23,230 bases of DNA from NCBI GenBank assembly GCA_007129695.1, contig SKVA01000252.1, positions 1 through 23,230 on the forward strand, read 5' to 3'. This DNA comes from Spirochaetaceae bacterium. Lineage in GTDB: Bacteria; Spirochaetota; Spirochaetia; DSM-27196; SLST01. This document shows, piece by piece, positions 16,463-23,230 of this stretch. The number at the start of each line of letters is the position of its first letter. The stretch's first letter is position 1. Made by a program: the position numbers and the translations under genes. The notes below the pieces were generated by a model that did no database searches, was not told the origin of the DNA, and was given only the letters and a program-made list of their open reading frames with translations.

Positions 16463-16491
16463 TTGCGAGCCGATCGAACTCGGCGTAGACT
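16463..16491 (+). promoter_or_regulatory. Promoter of the esterase-like gene
   Basis: TTGCGA (16463-16468) and TAGACT (16486-16491) are 17 bases apart. The predicted start near 16498 leaves only about nine bases of leader, beginning with the SD GGAG (16498-16501). Confidence 0.5.
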
Positions 16492-16506
16492 CGGATCGGA
16501 GAGTCC

Positions 16507-17364
16507 ATGGCCACCGAACCCGCTCGTCCACCGTCGCCCGATCCGCTCTTCGCGAACGAAGTCATCGACCTCTGGGCGGATGGCTCACCGAACAACGGCA
16601 GCAACCCTGACTACCGTCCGCGCATCCGGGTCACGTACCCGGCGCTCTGGCGCGACGCGTACGCCGGCCGCCGGTTTCCGGCGGTGCTGATCTGCCCGGG
16701 AGGCGGCTATCACATGCAAGCGCTGCACGAGGGAGCGCCATTCGCGCAGCTCTTTGCGATGCACGGGATCGTCGGAGTCGTACTGACCTATCGCGTCCAT
16801 CCGGATGCGTGGCCGTGCGCGTATTCCGACGCGACCAGAGCGATGAGGTACCTACGCGCAAACGCCGAACGCTACGCTATCGATCCGGCCCGCGTCGGTA
16901 TCATGGGGTTCAGCGCGGGAGGACACCTTGCGTCGATGGTAGCGACGCAGCCGGATGTCTACCGCGAACCGGAGGACGATCTGGCGGGTACTGTTTCGGC
17001 GAGGCCCGATCGCGTCGCGCTCGCGTACCCGGTCATCAGCATGACCGAGTCGGCGCACACGGGAAGCCGGGATGTCCTGGTTGGCAGCTCAGGCGACGGC
17101 GAGCTCGCGCGGCTCCTGTCGAGTCATCTGCACGTATCGTCAGATACCCCGCCGAGTTTCCTGTGCCACACCGCCGACGATCCGGTCGTCCCGGTCGCGA
17201 ACAGCCTGCTCTACGCGACCGAGTGCACGCGGCACGCGGTCCCGGTCGAGCTTCATGTGTACGAGTCGGGCCGGCACGGCGTCGGGATGGCTCTGGACAT
17301 CCCGCGACTGCGCGGCTGGACCGCCGCGCTCATGGAGTGGTTTGCCGACTGGCGGCTGTCGTGA
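16507..17364 (+). CDS. Alpha/beta hydrolase, acetylesterase (BD-FAE / Axe-like) type
   Basis: 285 residues without a signal peptide, so presumably cytoplasmic. The fold and motifs match small carbohydrate-ester hydrolases: oxyanion loop CPGGGY (63-68), nucleophile Ser136 in GFSAGGH, acid Asp225 in HTADDPVVPV, and His257 in SGRHGVG. Family members remove acetyl or similar groups from xylan or other sugars. The preserved ValTyrGluSerGlyArgHis ending is typical of this branch. It has its own promoter and an SD (GGAG). It lies two genes from a GH31 alpha-xylosidase, which favours de-esterification of imported oligosaccharides; that link is inference. Its stop is ten bases from the convergent cupredoxin stop. 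A general carboxylesterase or peptidase role cannot be excluded. Confidence 0.92.
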   Translation: MATEPARPPSPDPLFANEVIDLWADGSPNNGSNPDYRPRIRVTYPALWRDAYAGRRFPAVLICPGGGYHMQALHEGAPFAQLFAMHGIVGVVLTYRVHPDAWPCAYSDATRAMRYLRANAERYAIDPARVGIMGFSAGGHLASMVATQPDVYREPEDDLAGTVSARPDRVALAYPVISMTESAHTGSRDVLVGSSGDGELARLLSSHLHVSSDTPPSFLCHTADDPVVPVANSLLYATECTRHAVPVELHVYESGRHGVGMALDIPRLRGWTAALMEWFADWRLS

Positions 17365-17374
17365 CGTACGGGCT

Positions 17375-17767
17375 CTACGCGTCGGGGTCGACGACGATGA
17401 ACCGACCGACCATTCCGGCCTGCCGGTGCCCGGGAACGCCGCAGTAGAACTCGAACTCACCCGCCCGGTCGGCTACGAACTCGATCGTGTCGGACTGGCC
17501 GCCGGTGATGACCTCGGTCCAGATCTTGTACTCCGCGAGCGCCCAGTCGTGACGTCCGCCGCCGTTGACATAGGTGAGCCGAATGGTGTCGCCAAGGTTC
17601 ACCCGGATCTCGGTGACCGTGAAGCGCAGCCCCTGGCTGCCCACCTCGATCTCCTTGACCTCGGACGTATCGCCGGTCACATCGACAATGTGACTGTCGG
17701 CGAACAGCGCAGCCGGGACCAGGATCAGCGCGAATGCGACGAATCCTAATGTGAGTGTTTTTCTCAT
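17375..17767 (-). CDS. Secreted type 1 copper protein (cupredoxin)
   Basis: 130 residues with a Sec signal (about 1-23, ending ALFA) and one plastocyanin/azurin-like domain. The four type 1 copper ligands are in order: His73 in GGRHDW, Cys109 in EFYCGVPGH, His114 in the same motif, and Met119 in AGMVG. Such proteins shuttle electrons in the periplasm, for example to or from oxidases, reductases or multicopper enzymes, or act as copper-binding domains. No partner enzyme is visible within the window. The ATG has no SD; it starts six bases after a -10 box (TATGCT), so a leaderless message is predicted. It diverges from the GH31 gene with only a 96-base gap. The domain call is very firm; the redox partner is unknown. 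Confidence 0.95.
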   Translation of the reverse strand: MRKTLTLGFVAFALILVPAALFADSHIVDVTGDTSEVKEIEVGSQGLRFTVTEIRVNLGDTIRLTYVNGGGRHDWALAEYKIWTEVITGGQSDTIEFVADRAGEFEFYCGVPGHRQAGMVGRFIVVDPDA

Positions 17768-17773
17768 ATATAT

Positions 17774-17802
17774 AGCATAACCCTATCGGCACCGGGGAGC
17801 AA
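17774..17802 (-). promoter_or_regulatory. Promoter of the cupredoxin gene, leaderless layout
   Basis: On the minus strand TTGCTC (17797-17802), 17 bases, then TATGCT (17774-17779); the ATG (17767) follows after six bases, where transcription would start. An alternating AT run (17768-17773) sits between. Matches to consensus are partial. Confidence 0.55.
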
Positions 17803-17850
17803 ACGACGCGTGATCGTGATCGAAGGCTCGTCGTCGACGATCGATCCTGC

Positions 17851-17856
17851 TACACT
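17851..17856 (+). promoter_or_regulatory. -10 box of the GH31 gene, leaderless layout
   Basis: TACACT is seven bases before the ATG at 17864. The -35 at 17-base spacing (TCGTCG) is weak. There is no SD, and the start is fixed by family alignment. Confidence 0.45.
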
Positions 17857-17863
17857 CGGCTCC

Positions 17864-20203
17864 ATGAAGTTCACCGAAGGGTTCTGGCGGATGCGCGACG
17901 ACGTTCGCGCGGTCTTCGCCGCGGTGGCACGGACGATATCGGTCGAGCGCGGACCGGGAGACGACGACGCCGGTCGCACGGATGCCGTCACGGTGTTCGC
18001 TCCGACGAAGCCGATCGCGCATCGTGGCGACACGCTGAACCTGCCGTCGCTGACGGTCACGCTCTGGTCGCCGATGGAGGGGATCATCGGCGTGCGGATC
18101 GTGCATCACGCCGGCGCGGTCGACCGCGGACCGCACTTCACGATCAACCGACAGGAGGTTTTCGAGCCTGCGATCACCGAGCGCGACGACGACGTGTCAC
18201 TCGCGACCGGCGGCCTGACCGCGACGGTGAAGCGCGGTGCACCGTGGTCGCTCTCGTTCTCCGCCCGCTCCGACACCGGTGTGCGCCGGAGGCTGACCGG
18301 ATCGGGGCCGAAGAACATTGGCTACGTCACGACGGCGGGGGGCGACGCGTACACGTACGCCGAACTGTCGCTCGGCGTCGGAGAGTGCGTGTACGGCTTA
18401 GGCGAACGATTCACCGCGTACGTGAAGAACGGGCAGGTCGTCGACACGTGGAACGACGACGGTGGGACCGCGAGCCAGTTCGCGTACAAGAGCATTCCGT
18501 TCTACACGACGAACCGAGGCTACGGCGTGCTCGTGAACCACCCGGGCAGGGTCGCGTTCGAGGTCGCGTCGGAGAAGGTCGAGCGCGTGCAGTTCAGCGT
18601 CCCCGGCGAGTCGCTCGAGTTCTTCGTGATCCACGGTCCGACGCAGAAGGACGTACTCACACGCTACGCGACGCTCACCGGCCGCCCGGCGCTGCCGCCG
18701 GCGTGGTCGTTCGGTCTGTGGCTCACGACGTCGTTCACGACGCAGTACGACGAGCAGACGGTCATGAGTTTCGTCGACGGGATGGCCGAACGCGGGGTAC
18801 CGCTACACGTCTTCCACTACGACTGCTTCTGGATGCGCGAGTTTCACTGGTGCGACTTCGTCTGGGACCCCGAGGTCTTCCCCGACCCGCCGGGCATGCT
18901 CGATCGGATGCACGCGAAGGGCCTGCGGACCTGCGTCTGGATCAACCCGTACATCGCGCAGCGATCGCACCTCTTTGCCGAAGGCGCCGCGCGCGGGTTC
19001 CTGCTCAAGCGGCCTAACGGCGACGTGTGGCAGTGGGACGAGTGGCAGAGCGGCATGGGGCTCGTCGACTTCACGAACCCCGACGCGCACCGCTGGTACC
19101 AGGAGAAACTGGGCGCGCTCGTCGATATCGGAGTCGACGCGTTCAAGACCGACTTTGGCGAACGCATCCCGACCGACGTCGTCTACTTCGACGGATCAAA
19201 CCCCGAACGGATGCACAACTACTACGCGCTCCTCTACAACCGCGCGGTGTTCGAGGTACTCGAATCCCGACGCGGCGCCGGGCAGGCGTGCCTCTTCGCC
19301 CGGTCGGCAACGGTCGGCAGCCAGCAGTACCCGGTCCACTGGGGCGGCGACTCGACCGCGAGCTACGAGTCGATGGCGGAGACGCTCCGCGGCGGACTGT
19401 CGGCGGGGCAGAGCGGCATCGCGTTCTGGAGCCACGACATGGGCGGGTTTGAGGACACCGCAAGCCCCGACGTCTACAAGCGATGGTGCGCGTTCGGACT
19501 CCTGTCGTCGCACAGCCGCCTGCACGGGTCGAGTTCGTACCGCGTGCCGTGGCTCTACGACGACGAAGCGGTCGACGTGTTGCGCTTTTTCACACGTCTC
19601 AAGTGCCGACTCATGCCGTACCTCTTCGCGGCCGCCGTCGACGCGCACGCGACCGGCGTACCGATGCTCCGCGCGATGCCGATCGAGTTTCCGGACGACC
19701 CCGGCTGCGACTACCTGGACCGGCAGTACATGCTCGGAGACTCGATCCTGGTCGCGCCGGTCTTCGATGCCGGCGGCCACGTACAGTTCTACCTCCCCGA
19801 CGGACGGTGGACGCATCTGATCGACGGCCATCAGCTCGACGGCGGCCGGTGGCATAACGAACGGTACGACTTCATGAGCCTGCCGATCTTCGCTCGGCCG
19901 GGCTCGGTGATAGTCACCGGCTCTGTCGACGACCGGCCCGACTACGACTACGCGCACAAGCCAGCTGTCATCGCGCACGAACCGGCCGACGGCCGGTCGA
20001 TCGAGCTTGACGTACCGGACACCCGCGGCGAGCGTGCCGCGCATGTGTCGGTCGCCCGCACCGGGCACTCAGTGACCGCGACCCAGTCGGGGTTCCATGG
20101 CGAATGGACCTTCGAGCTCGTTGCCGACGGCATGCGAAGCAGCAAGGTCGGTACCGGCGCCACGATCGACCTGACGATCGACGCCCCCGCCCCACCCCGG
20201 TAG
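17864..20203 (+). CDS. yicI: GH31 alpha-xylosidase (YicI-like)
   Basis: 779 residues (E. coli YicI is 772), cytoplasmic, hydrolysing terminal alpha-xylosyl groups such as isoprimeverose from xyloglucan oligosaccharides. The start MKFTEGFW matches the beginning of YicI proteins, so I take ATG 17864 although it has no SD; a GTG at 17810 would add 18 residues. An N-terminal beta-sandwich (about 1-250) leads to the catalytic barrel (about 265-600). The nucleophile is Asp430 in KTDFGERIPTDV and the acid/base Asp496 in HWGGDSTASYESM; both are exactly 14 residues on from E. coli Asp416 and Asp482. Cys321-Phe322 in YDCFWM correspond to Cys307-Phe308 of YicI, residues tied to xyloside rather than glucoside specificity. 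C-terminal beta domains follow. The gene ends in a TAG that overlaps the next gene's -10 box. Confidence 0.96.
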   Translation: MKFTEGFWRMRDDVRAVFAAVARTISVERGPGDDDAGRTDAVTVFAPTKPIAHRGDTLNLPSLTVTLWSPMEGIIGVRIVHHAGAVDRGPHFTINRQEVFEPAITERDDDVSLATGGLTATVKRGAPWSLSFSARSDTGVRRRLTGSGPKNIGYVTTAGGDAYTYAELSLGVGECVYGLGERFTAYVKNGQVVDTWNDDGGTASQFAYKSIPFYTTNRGYGVLVNHPGRVAFEVASEKVERVQFSVPGESLEFFVIHGPTQKDVLTRYATLTGRPALPPAWSFGLWLTTSFTTQYDEQTVMSFVDGMAERGVPLHVFHYDCFWMREFHWCDFVWDPEVFPDPPGMLDRMHAKGLRTCVWINPYIAQRSHLFAEGAARGFLLKRPNGDVWQWDEWQSGMGLVDFTNPDAHRWYQEKLGALVDIGVDAFKTDFGERIPTDVVYFDGSNPERMHNYYALLYNRAVFEVLESRRGAGQACLFARSATVGSQQYPVHWGGDSTASYESMAETLRGGLSAGQSGIAFWSHDMGGFEDTASPDVYKRWCAFGLLSSHSRLHGSSSYRVPWLYDDEAVDVLRFFTRLKCRLMPYLFAAAVDAHATGVPMLRAMPIEFPDDPGCDYLDRQYMLGDSILVAPVFDAGGHVQFYLPDGRWTHLIDGHQLDGGRWHNERYDFMSLPIFARPGSVIVTGSVDDRPDYDYAHKPAVIAHEPADGRSIELDVPDTRGERAAHVSVARTGHSVTATQSGFHGEWTFELVADGMRSSKVGTGATIDLTIDAPAPPR

Positions 20204-20206
20204 AAT
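20178..20206 (+). promoter_or_regulatory. Promoter overlapping the GH31 stop codon
   Basis: TCGACG (20178-20183), 17 bases, then TAGAAT (20201-20206); the first three bases of the -10 are the GH31 stop codon. It would start transcription near 20213, giving the next gene a leader of about 28 bases with the SD GGGAGG (20231-20236). Confidence 0.5.
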
Positions 20207-20240
20207 GACCGGGTCGATTCTGCTTTCGCCGGGAGGTTCC

Positions 20241-21353
20241 ATGGCATCGATCATCCTGTCGGGCACAGAGCGCCCAACGCTTCAGCCGATTACGGCGCTC
20301 CGCGCGCTGCTTGACGGGGCGGCGACGCGCGCGTTCACCGCGACGACCGCGGACGAGGCTCTCGCGTGGCAGCGCGACACCCGCGCCGCGCTCGGTCAGC
20401 GAATCGGCTTCCAGGAGTGGCCGGCGGTCGATCCCGCTCCCGAATCGATCGAGACGGTCGATCGTGGCGATCTGATCCGTGAGAAGATCGTGATCCGAAC
20501 GTCACGGCATACACAGATGCCGGTCTACCTCATCCGGCGCCGCGACGTGCGCACACCGGCGCCCACCGTGATCGCGTTTCACGGGCACGGCTACGGCGTC
20601 AAGGACATCGTCGGGCTCTGGGAGGACGGCAGCGAACGCGAGACGCCCGACGGGTACCACACCGACTTCGCGCTCGCGCTCGCCCGGCTCGGCTTCGTGG
20701 TCGCGGCGCCCGAGATCTCGTGCTTTGGAGAACGGTCGACCGACTTTTCGCACCTGGACCGGCCGTTCGGCGGGCCGGTTCCGACGACGTGCGCGCACAC
20801 GAGCACGCTCGCGTTCCACCTGGGCGGATCGACGGTCGGCCTTCGCGTCCTGGATGCACGACGTCTGGTCGATTATCTGGTGACACGCGACGACGTCGAC
20901 GGCGACCGGATCGGCGCGATGGGAATATCGGGCGGCGGGATGCAGACGTTCTTTTCGATGTGCATCGACGAACGGATCCGCGCCGGCGTCGTGAGCGGCT
21001 ACTACTGCAGCCATCGCTTCAGCATCTTCGGCGTCTTCCATTGCGCGTGCAACTACATCCCCGGGCTCGCCGAGTTTGGAGACGTGCACGACCTGGTCGG
21101 CCTGATCGCCCCACGGCCACTCTTCGTAGAAGCGGGCACGCACGACGAGATCTTCCCGGTCGAAGGCGTTCGCCGCAGCGTGCAGATCGGATCGAAGGTC
21201 TACGGCGTGTTCGGCGCCCCAGGCTACCCGCAGGCCGAGTACTTCGAAGGTCGCCACCGGATCGACGGAGCGGGCGCGTACCGCTTCCTGCGCGAGCAGC
21301 TCGCGGGGGAGAACCACACGGGCGAGGAAACCGCACCCGTGCGGCTCGCGTAG
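20241..21353 (+). CDS. Alpha/beta hydrolase, dienelactone hydrolase / acetylxylan esterase-like
   Basis: 370 residues, no signal peptide. An N-terminal helical and beta extension (about 1-105) precedes the hydrolase core: oxyanion loop FHGHGYG (113-119), nucleophile Ser230 in GISGGG, probable acid Asp302 in AGTHDEIFPV, and His339 in EGRHRIDG. The overall layout resembles the PF12715/Abhydrolase_7 and CE7/CE15-like carbohydrate esterase group often found in polysaccharide loci. Cysteines are frequent (Cys161, 184, 241, 256, 268, 270), which is unusual for its neighbours and suggests a reduced cytoplasmic location. The ATG at 20241 follows the SD GGGAGG; an in-frame ATG at 20205 overlaps the promoter and is rejected. 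It is probably co-transcribed with the GH31 gene as well as from its own promoter. Exact ester substrate unknown. Confidence 0.92.
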   Translation: MASIILSGTERPTLQPITALRALLDGAATRAFTATTADEALAWQRDTRAALGQRIGFQEWPAVDPAPESIETVDRGDLIREKIVIRTSRHTQMPVYLIRRRDVRTPAPTVIAFHGHGYGVKDIVGLWEDGSERETPDGYHTDFALALARLGFVVAAPEISCFGERSTDFSHLDRPFGGPVPTTCAHTSTLAFHLGGSTVGLRVLDARRLVDYLVTRDDVDGDRIGAMGISGGGMQTFFSMCIDERIRAGVVSGYYCSHRFSIFGVFHCACNYIPGLAEFGDVHDLVGLIAPRPLFVEAGTHDEIFPVEGVRRSVQIGSKVYGVFGAPGYPQAEYFEGRHRIDGAGAYRFLREQLAGENHTGEETAPVRLA

Positions 21354-21364
21354 CGTCAGGCCGC
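21341..21364. terminator. Weak inverted repeat spanning two convergent stops
   Basis: GCGGC (21341-21345) and GCCGC (21360-21364) flank both stop codons, which are two bases apart. With only five pairs and no T-tract, it may be chance in GC-rich DNA. Confidence 0.2.
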
Positions 21365-22645
21365 GTCGATCGGCAGCCGGAAGTACTCCCTGGGGTTGTT
21401 GTAGAGCCACGCGATTGCGATCTCGCGCGCGGCGTCCAGGTCGATGAAGTCGGTGTCGACGAGCTCGGCGAGCGCCGATGCGACGCTGTCGCGCGCGAGC
21501 TTCGCGTACGCCCAGCTCAGGTGCGGCTGATCGCCACCGACGTCGCTACCGAACGCGTGGACCTTCGTGTACGGCACCGCCGACACGCTCTGGACCAGGA
21601 GCCGGTGCGCGTAAACCGGGTCGATCTGTTGCGCCCAGCAGAAATTGATCCGCACGTTCGGGTAGTTCTTCACCAGGAAGAGGAGATCGCCGCCGTACGG
21701 CCAGTTCGCGTGAAAGAGATCGAAGCGAACGTCGCGATGGACTTCGAGCACGACGCGCAGGTGCGCGGCGTTCCCCTTGGCCACATCGTTGTAGTTGTGC
21801 GCCATGTGTCCCGTGTGGTACTGGACGGGGAGATCCATCTCGCGCGCGATCCGCAGAAAGCAGTGCATGAGGTAGTCGCTCAACGCGTGACCGCTTTCGC
21901 CCCACTCGATCGCCTGCCGGGGGTCGGCGAGCAACCGGTTGAACAGCGCTTCCGCGTCGGTCTTCGTCGCCAGGCGGTAATCGATTCTGCGCTGGTAGGC
22001 GGACTGGTCCTTGAAGCAGACCGCACCGCACTCGCTCCATTTTCCGAAGATCAAGCGGCACATGTCGACGTATTCGTCGAGCGACGTCACGCGGACTCCG
22101 ACCGCTCGCTCGATCTTTTCGATATCAGTGCGCCGGGTGATCGCGTGGGACTGCGGGAGCGATATCGCCAGGTGCTGATTCGGCAATCCGCGGTAGCTGC
22201 CGTCGACGATCTTCGATAGCGGTGGCCAGTTGTCGGTCACGCGCGCGCGGATCTTCGCGTCGGCGAACGGCCGCTCGTACTGGTCGGGGTCGGAGTAGTC
22301 GGGGATCCGCGCCGACCACTCGCGAAGCGAGTCGAGCGTGACCTCGTCCGATCCGAAGACGTACTCCATGCCGTAGCGCACCCCGCGACCGTAGCCGGTG
22401 TGCCGTGAAGCGCGGTACGCCGGCTCGAAGATCCTCCACCGCTCTTCGAGCGGCAGCGACGCGTCGAATATCCGTTCGGCCGCCTCCGATCCGACGGCCG
22501 ACGCGAGGTCGTGTCTGAGGTAGAAGCCGGAGATGAACTGCAGGATGTCGCTGGTCCGAGCCCGCGCGACGTGGTGCTCGTGCGCATCGACGAGCGGCAT
22601 CGCCTCGACCTCGGCCCGTAGTGTCTCGTATGTGTTGCCTCTCAT
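21356..22645 (-). CDS. Amidohydrolase family protein, uronate isomerase-like
   Basis: 429 residues of the metal-dependent amidohydrolase superfamily (Amidohydrolase_2 type), distantly like bacterial uronate isomerase. Visible metal and catalytic residues are His22 and His24 in DAHEHH, Lys212 in CFKDQS, His277 in YHTGH, His312 in LFHANWP and Asp368 in FGSDVGG. Members hydrolyse or isomerise small substrates, including sugar acids and lactones. No signal peptide, so cytoplasmic. The start has a strong SD (GGAGGAGGAG about four bases upstream). It lies 33 bases downstream of a Gfo/Idh/MocA gene on the same strand, so the two form an operon; an oxidoreductase plus a uronate-isomerase-like enzyme suggests sugar-acid catabolism, as inference. 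Substrate specificity is uncertain. Confidence 0.9.
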   Translation of the reverse strand: MRGNTYETLRAEVEAMPLVDAHEHHVARARTSDILQFISGFYLRHDLASAVGSEAAERIFDASLPLEERWRIFEPAYRASRHTGYGRGVRYGMEYVFGSDEVTLDSLREWSARIPDYSDPDQYERPFADAKIRARVTDNWPPLSKIVDGSYRGLPNQHLAISLPQSHAITRRTDIEKIERAVGVRVTSLDEYVDMCRLIFGKWSECGAVCFKDQSAYQRRIDYRLATKTDAEALFNRLLADPRQAIEWGESGHALSDYLMHCFLRIAREMDLPVQYHTGHMAHNYNDVAKGNAAHLRVVLEVHRDVRFDLFHANWPYGGDLLFLVKNYPNVRINFCWAQQIDPVYAHRLLVQSVSAVPYTKVHAFGSDVGGDQPHLSWAYAKLARDSVASALAELVDTDFIDLDAAREIAIAWLYNNPREYFRLPIDAA

Positions 22646-22678
22646 GCTGCTCCTCCTCCGCCCGGGCCGACTCCCAGT

Positions 22679-23230
22679 CTACAACTTTGCGACGGTACCG
22701 GTCTGCGCCGCACGCGTCGCGGCTTCCACGAGGCGCACACCGTCGAGCCCGACGCGCATCGGAACCGGCGACGCCACACCGTCGCGGACGCTCGCAATGA
22801 ACGCGGCATTCTCCGCGACGAACACGTCGTCGTCGTAATGGTGTTCCTCTCGTCGCACCTCGGGATGCGTGAACACGATCTCAAGCGCGGTGCCGTTCGT
22901 TACCGTCGCGACCATGCGGTCGCACGTGAGTGTGAACCGGTGGTTCCACGCGCCGGGTACCGCGCAGTTGGTCGCGGCGATCGACGCGATCGGCCCGTCG
23001 GCGAAGCGAATCACCGAACTGCTCGTGTCCTCGGCCGTATAGCCGTCGACGTCGCGGTGACAGAGGTTGTCCATCGCGCACGCAACGGTCGCCGGATGCC
23101 CCAGGAAGAAGAGCGAGAGATCGTAGATGTGAATCGCCTGCTCGAAGAGCTGGCCGCCCGACTTCGCGCGGTCGCGCCACCACGGTGCGTGCAGCGAGTT
23201 GCACGCGTAGGTCGCCTGATAAAGCGTCGG
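22679..23230 (-). CDS. Gfo/Idh/MocA family oxidoreductase, C-terminal part (runs off window)
   Basis: The visible 183 residues are the C-terminal substrate-binding half of a Gfo/Idh/MocA NAD(P)-dependent dehydrogenase; the nucleotide-binding N-terminus lies beyond 23230. The reading frame continues open to the window edge with PTLYQATYACNSLHAPWWRD, then the family signature SGGQLFEQAIHIYD, in which the glycines and the histidine/aspartate pair line the active site, then a beta-sheet with VIRFADGPIASI and the closing segment that ends TGTVAKL. Family members oxidise or epimerise sugars, inositols and sugar acids. An internal ATG at 23074 is not the start because the conserved motif lies upstream of it. 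It is the first visible gene of the operon with the amidohydrolase. Confidence 0.93.
   Translation of the reverse strand, partial: PTLYQATYACNSLHAPWWRDRAKSGGQLFEQAIHIYDLSLFFLGHPATVACAMDNLCHRDVDGYTAEDTSSSVIRFADGPIASIAATNCAVPGAWNHRFTLTCDRMVATVTNGTALEIVFTHPEVRREEHHYDDDVFVAENAAFIASVRDGVASPVPMRVGLDGVRLVEAATRAAQTGTVAKL

Noticed and set aside
20720..22219. Open frame of 499 codons crossing two genes on the plus strand
   Set aside because: It spans the out-of-frame end of the esterase-like gene and the antisense of the amidohydrolase; no motif, very high arginine content.
1..23230. tRNA, rRNA, CRISPR, insertion sequence, integrase or attachment site
   Set aside because: No cloverleaf-like segments, regularly spaced repeats, transposase or integrase motifs, or flanking direct repeats could be seen by eye on either strand.

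Overview
The window is GC-rich bacterial DNA, densely coding on both strands, with 15 complete or nearly complete protein genes and one partial gene at each edge. I see no rRNA, tRNA, CRISPR array, insertion sequence or phage gene. Two clear lipoprotein signals, a secreted cupredoxin and a predicted outer-membrane beta-barrel point to a diderm bacterium. The TraB/DHH/TPR gene set and the style of the large exported proteins remind me of high-GC Spirochaetota, but this is recollection of protein style and not a search result; confidence is low to moderate.

Left part (1-5402): a minus-strand operon runs TPR lipoprotein > DHH phosphoesterase > TraB/PrgY-like membrane protein, with ATGA start/stop overlaps at both junctions. 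It diverges from a plus-strand pair, an unrecognised 608-residue membrane-anchored protein and a histidine phosphatase. The 68-bp gap between them holds face-to-face promoters with overlapping -35 boxes and a 12-bp palindrome. Middle (6098-14285): a CPA2-type antiporter fused to a PTS EIIA-type domain diverges from a membrane-anchored alpha/beta hydrolase, across a gap containing a large nested inverted repeat. A 952-residue lipoprotein (Ig-like, FnIII-like, LVIVD propeller) follows, divergent from a 714-residue exported protein that joins a barrel-like region, a transglutaminase-like domain and TPRs.

Right part (14347-23230): an aldo/keto reductase, a two-domain VOC protein, an esterase-like hydrolase, a cupredoxin, a GH31 alpha-xylosidase close to YicI, a second esterase-like hydrolase, an amidohydrolase and the C-terminal part of a Gfo/Idh/MocA oxidoreductase. 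The sugar-related members suggest intracellular processing of acetylated, xylose-containing plant oligosaccharides and a downstream sugar or sugar-acid step; this is inferred from gene company.

Two expression styles recur. Several genes have a Shine-Dalgarno (SD) sequence and a short leader. Others have no SD, with a -10 box only 6-10 bases before the ATG, which predicts leaderless or nearly leaderless mRNAs (best cases 3507-, 3576+, 17767-, 17864+). Convergent genes sit 2-82 bases apart, some with small inverted repeats across the stop codons. No intergenic stretch exceeds about 170 bases.
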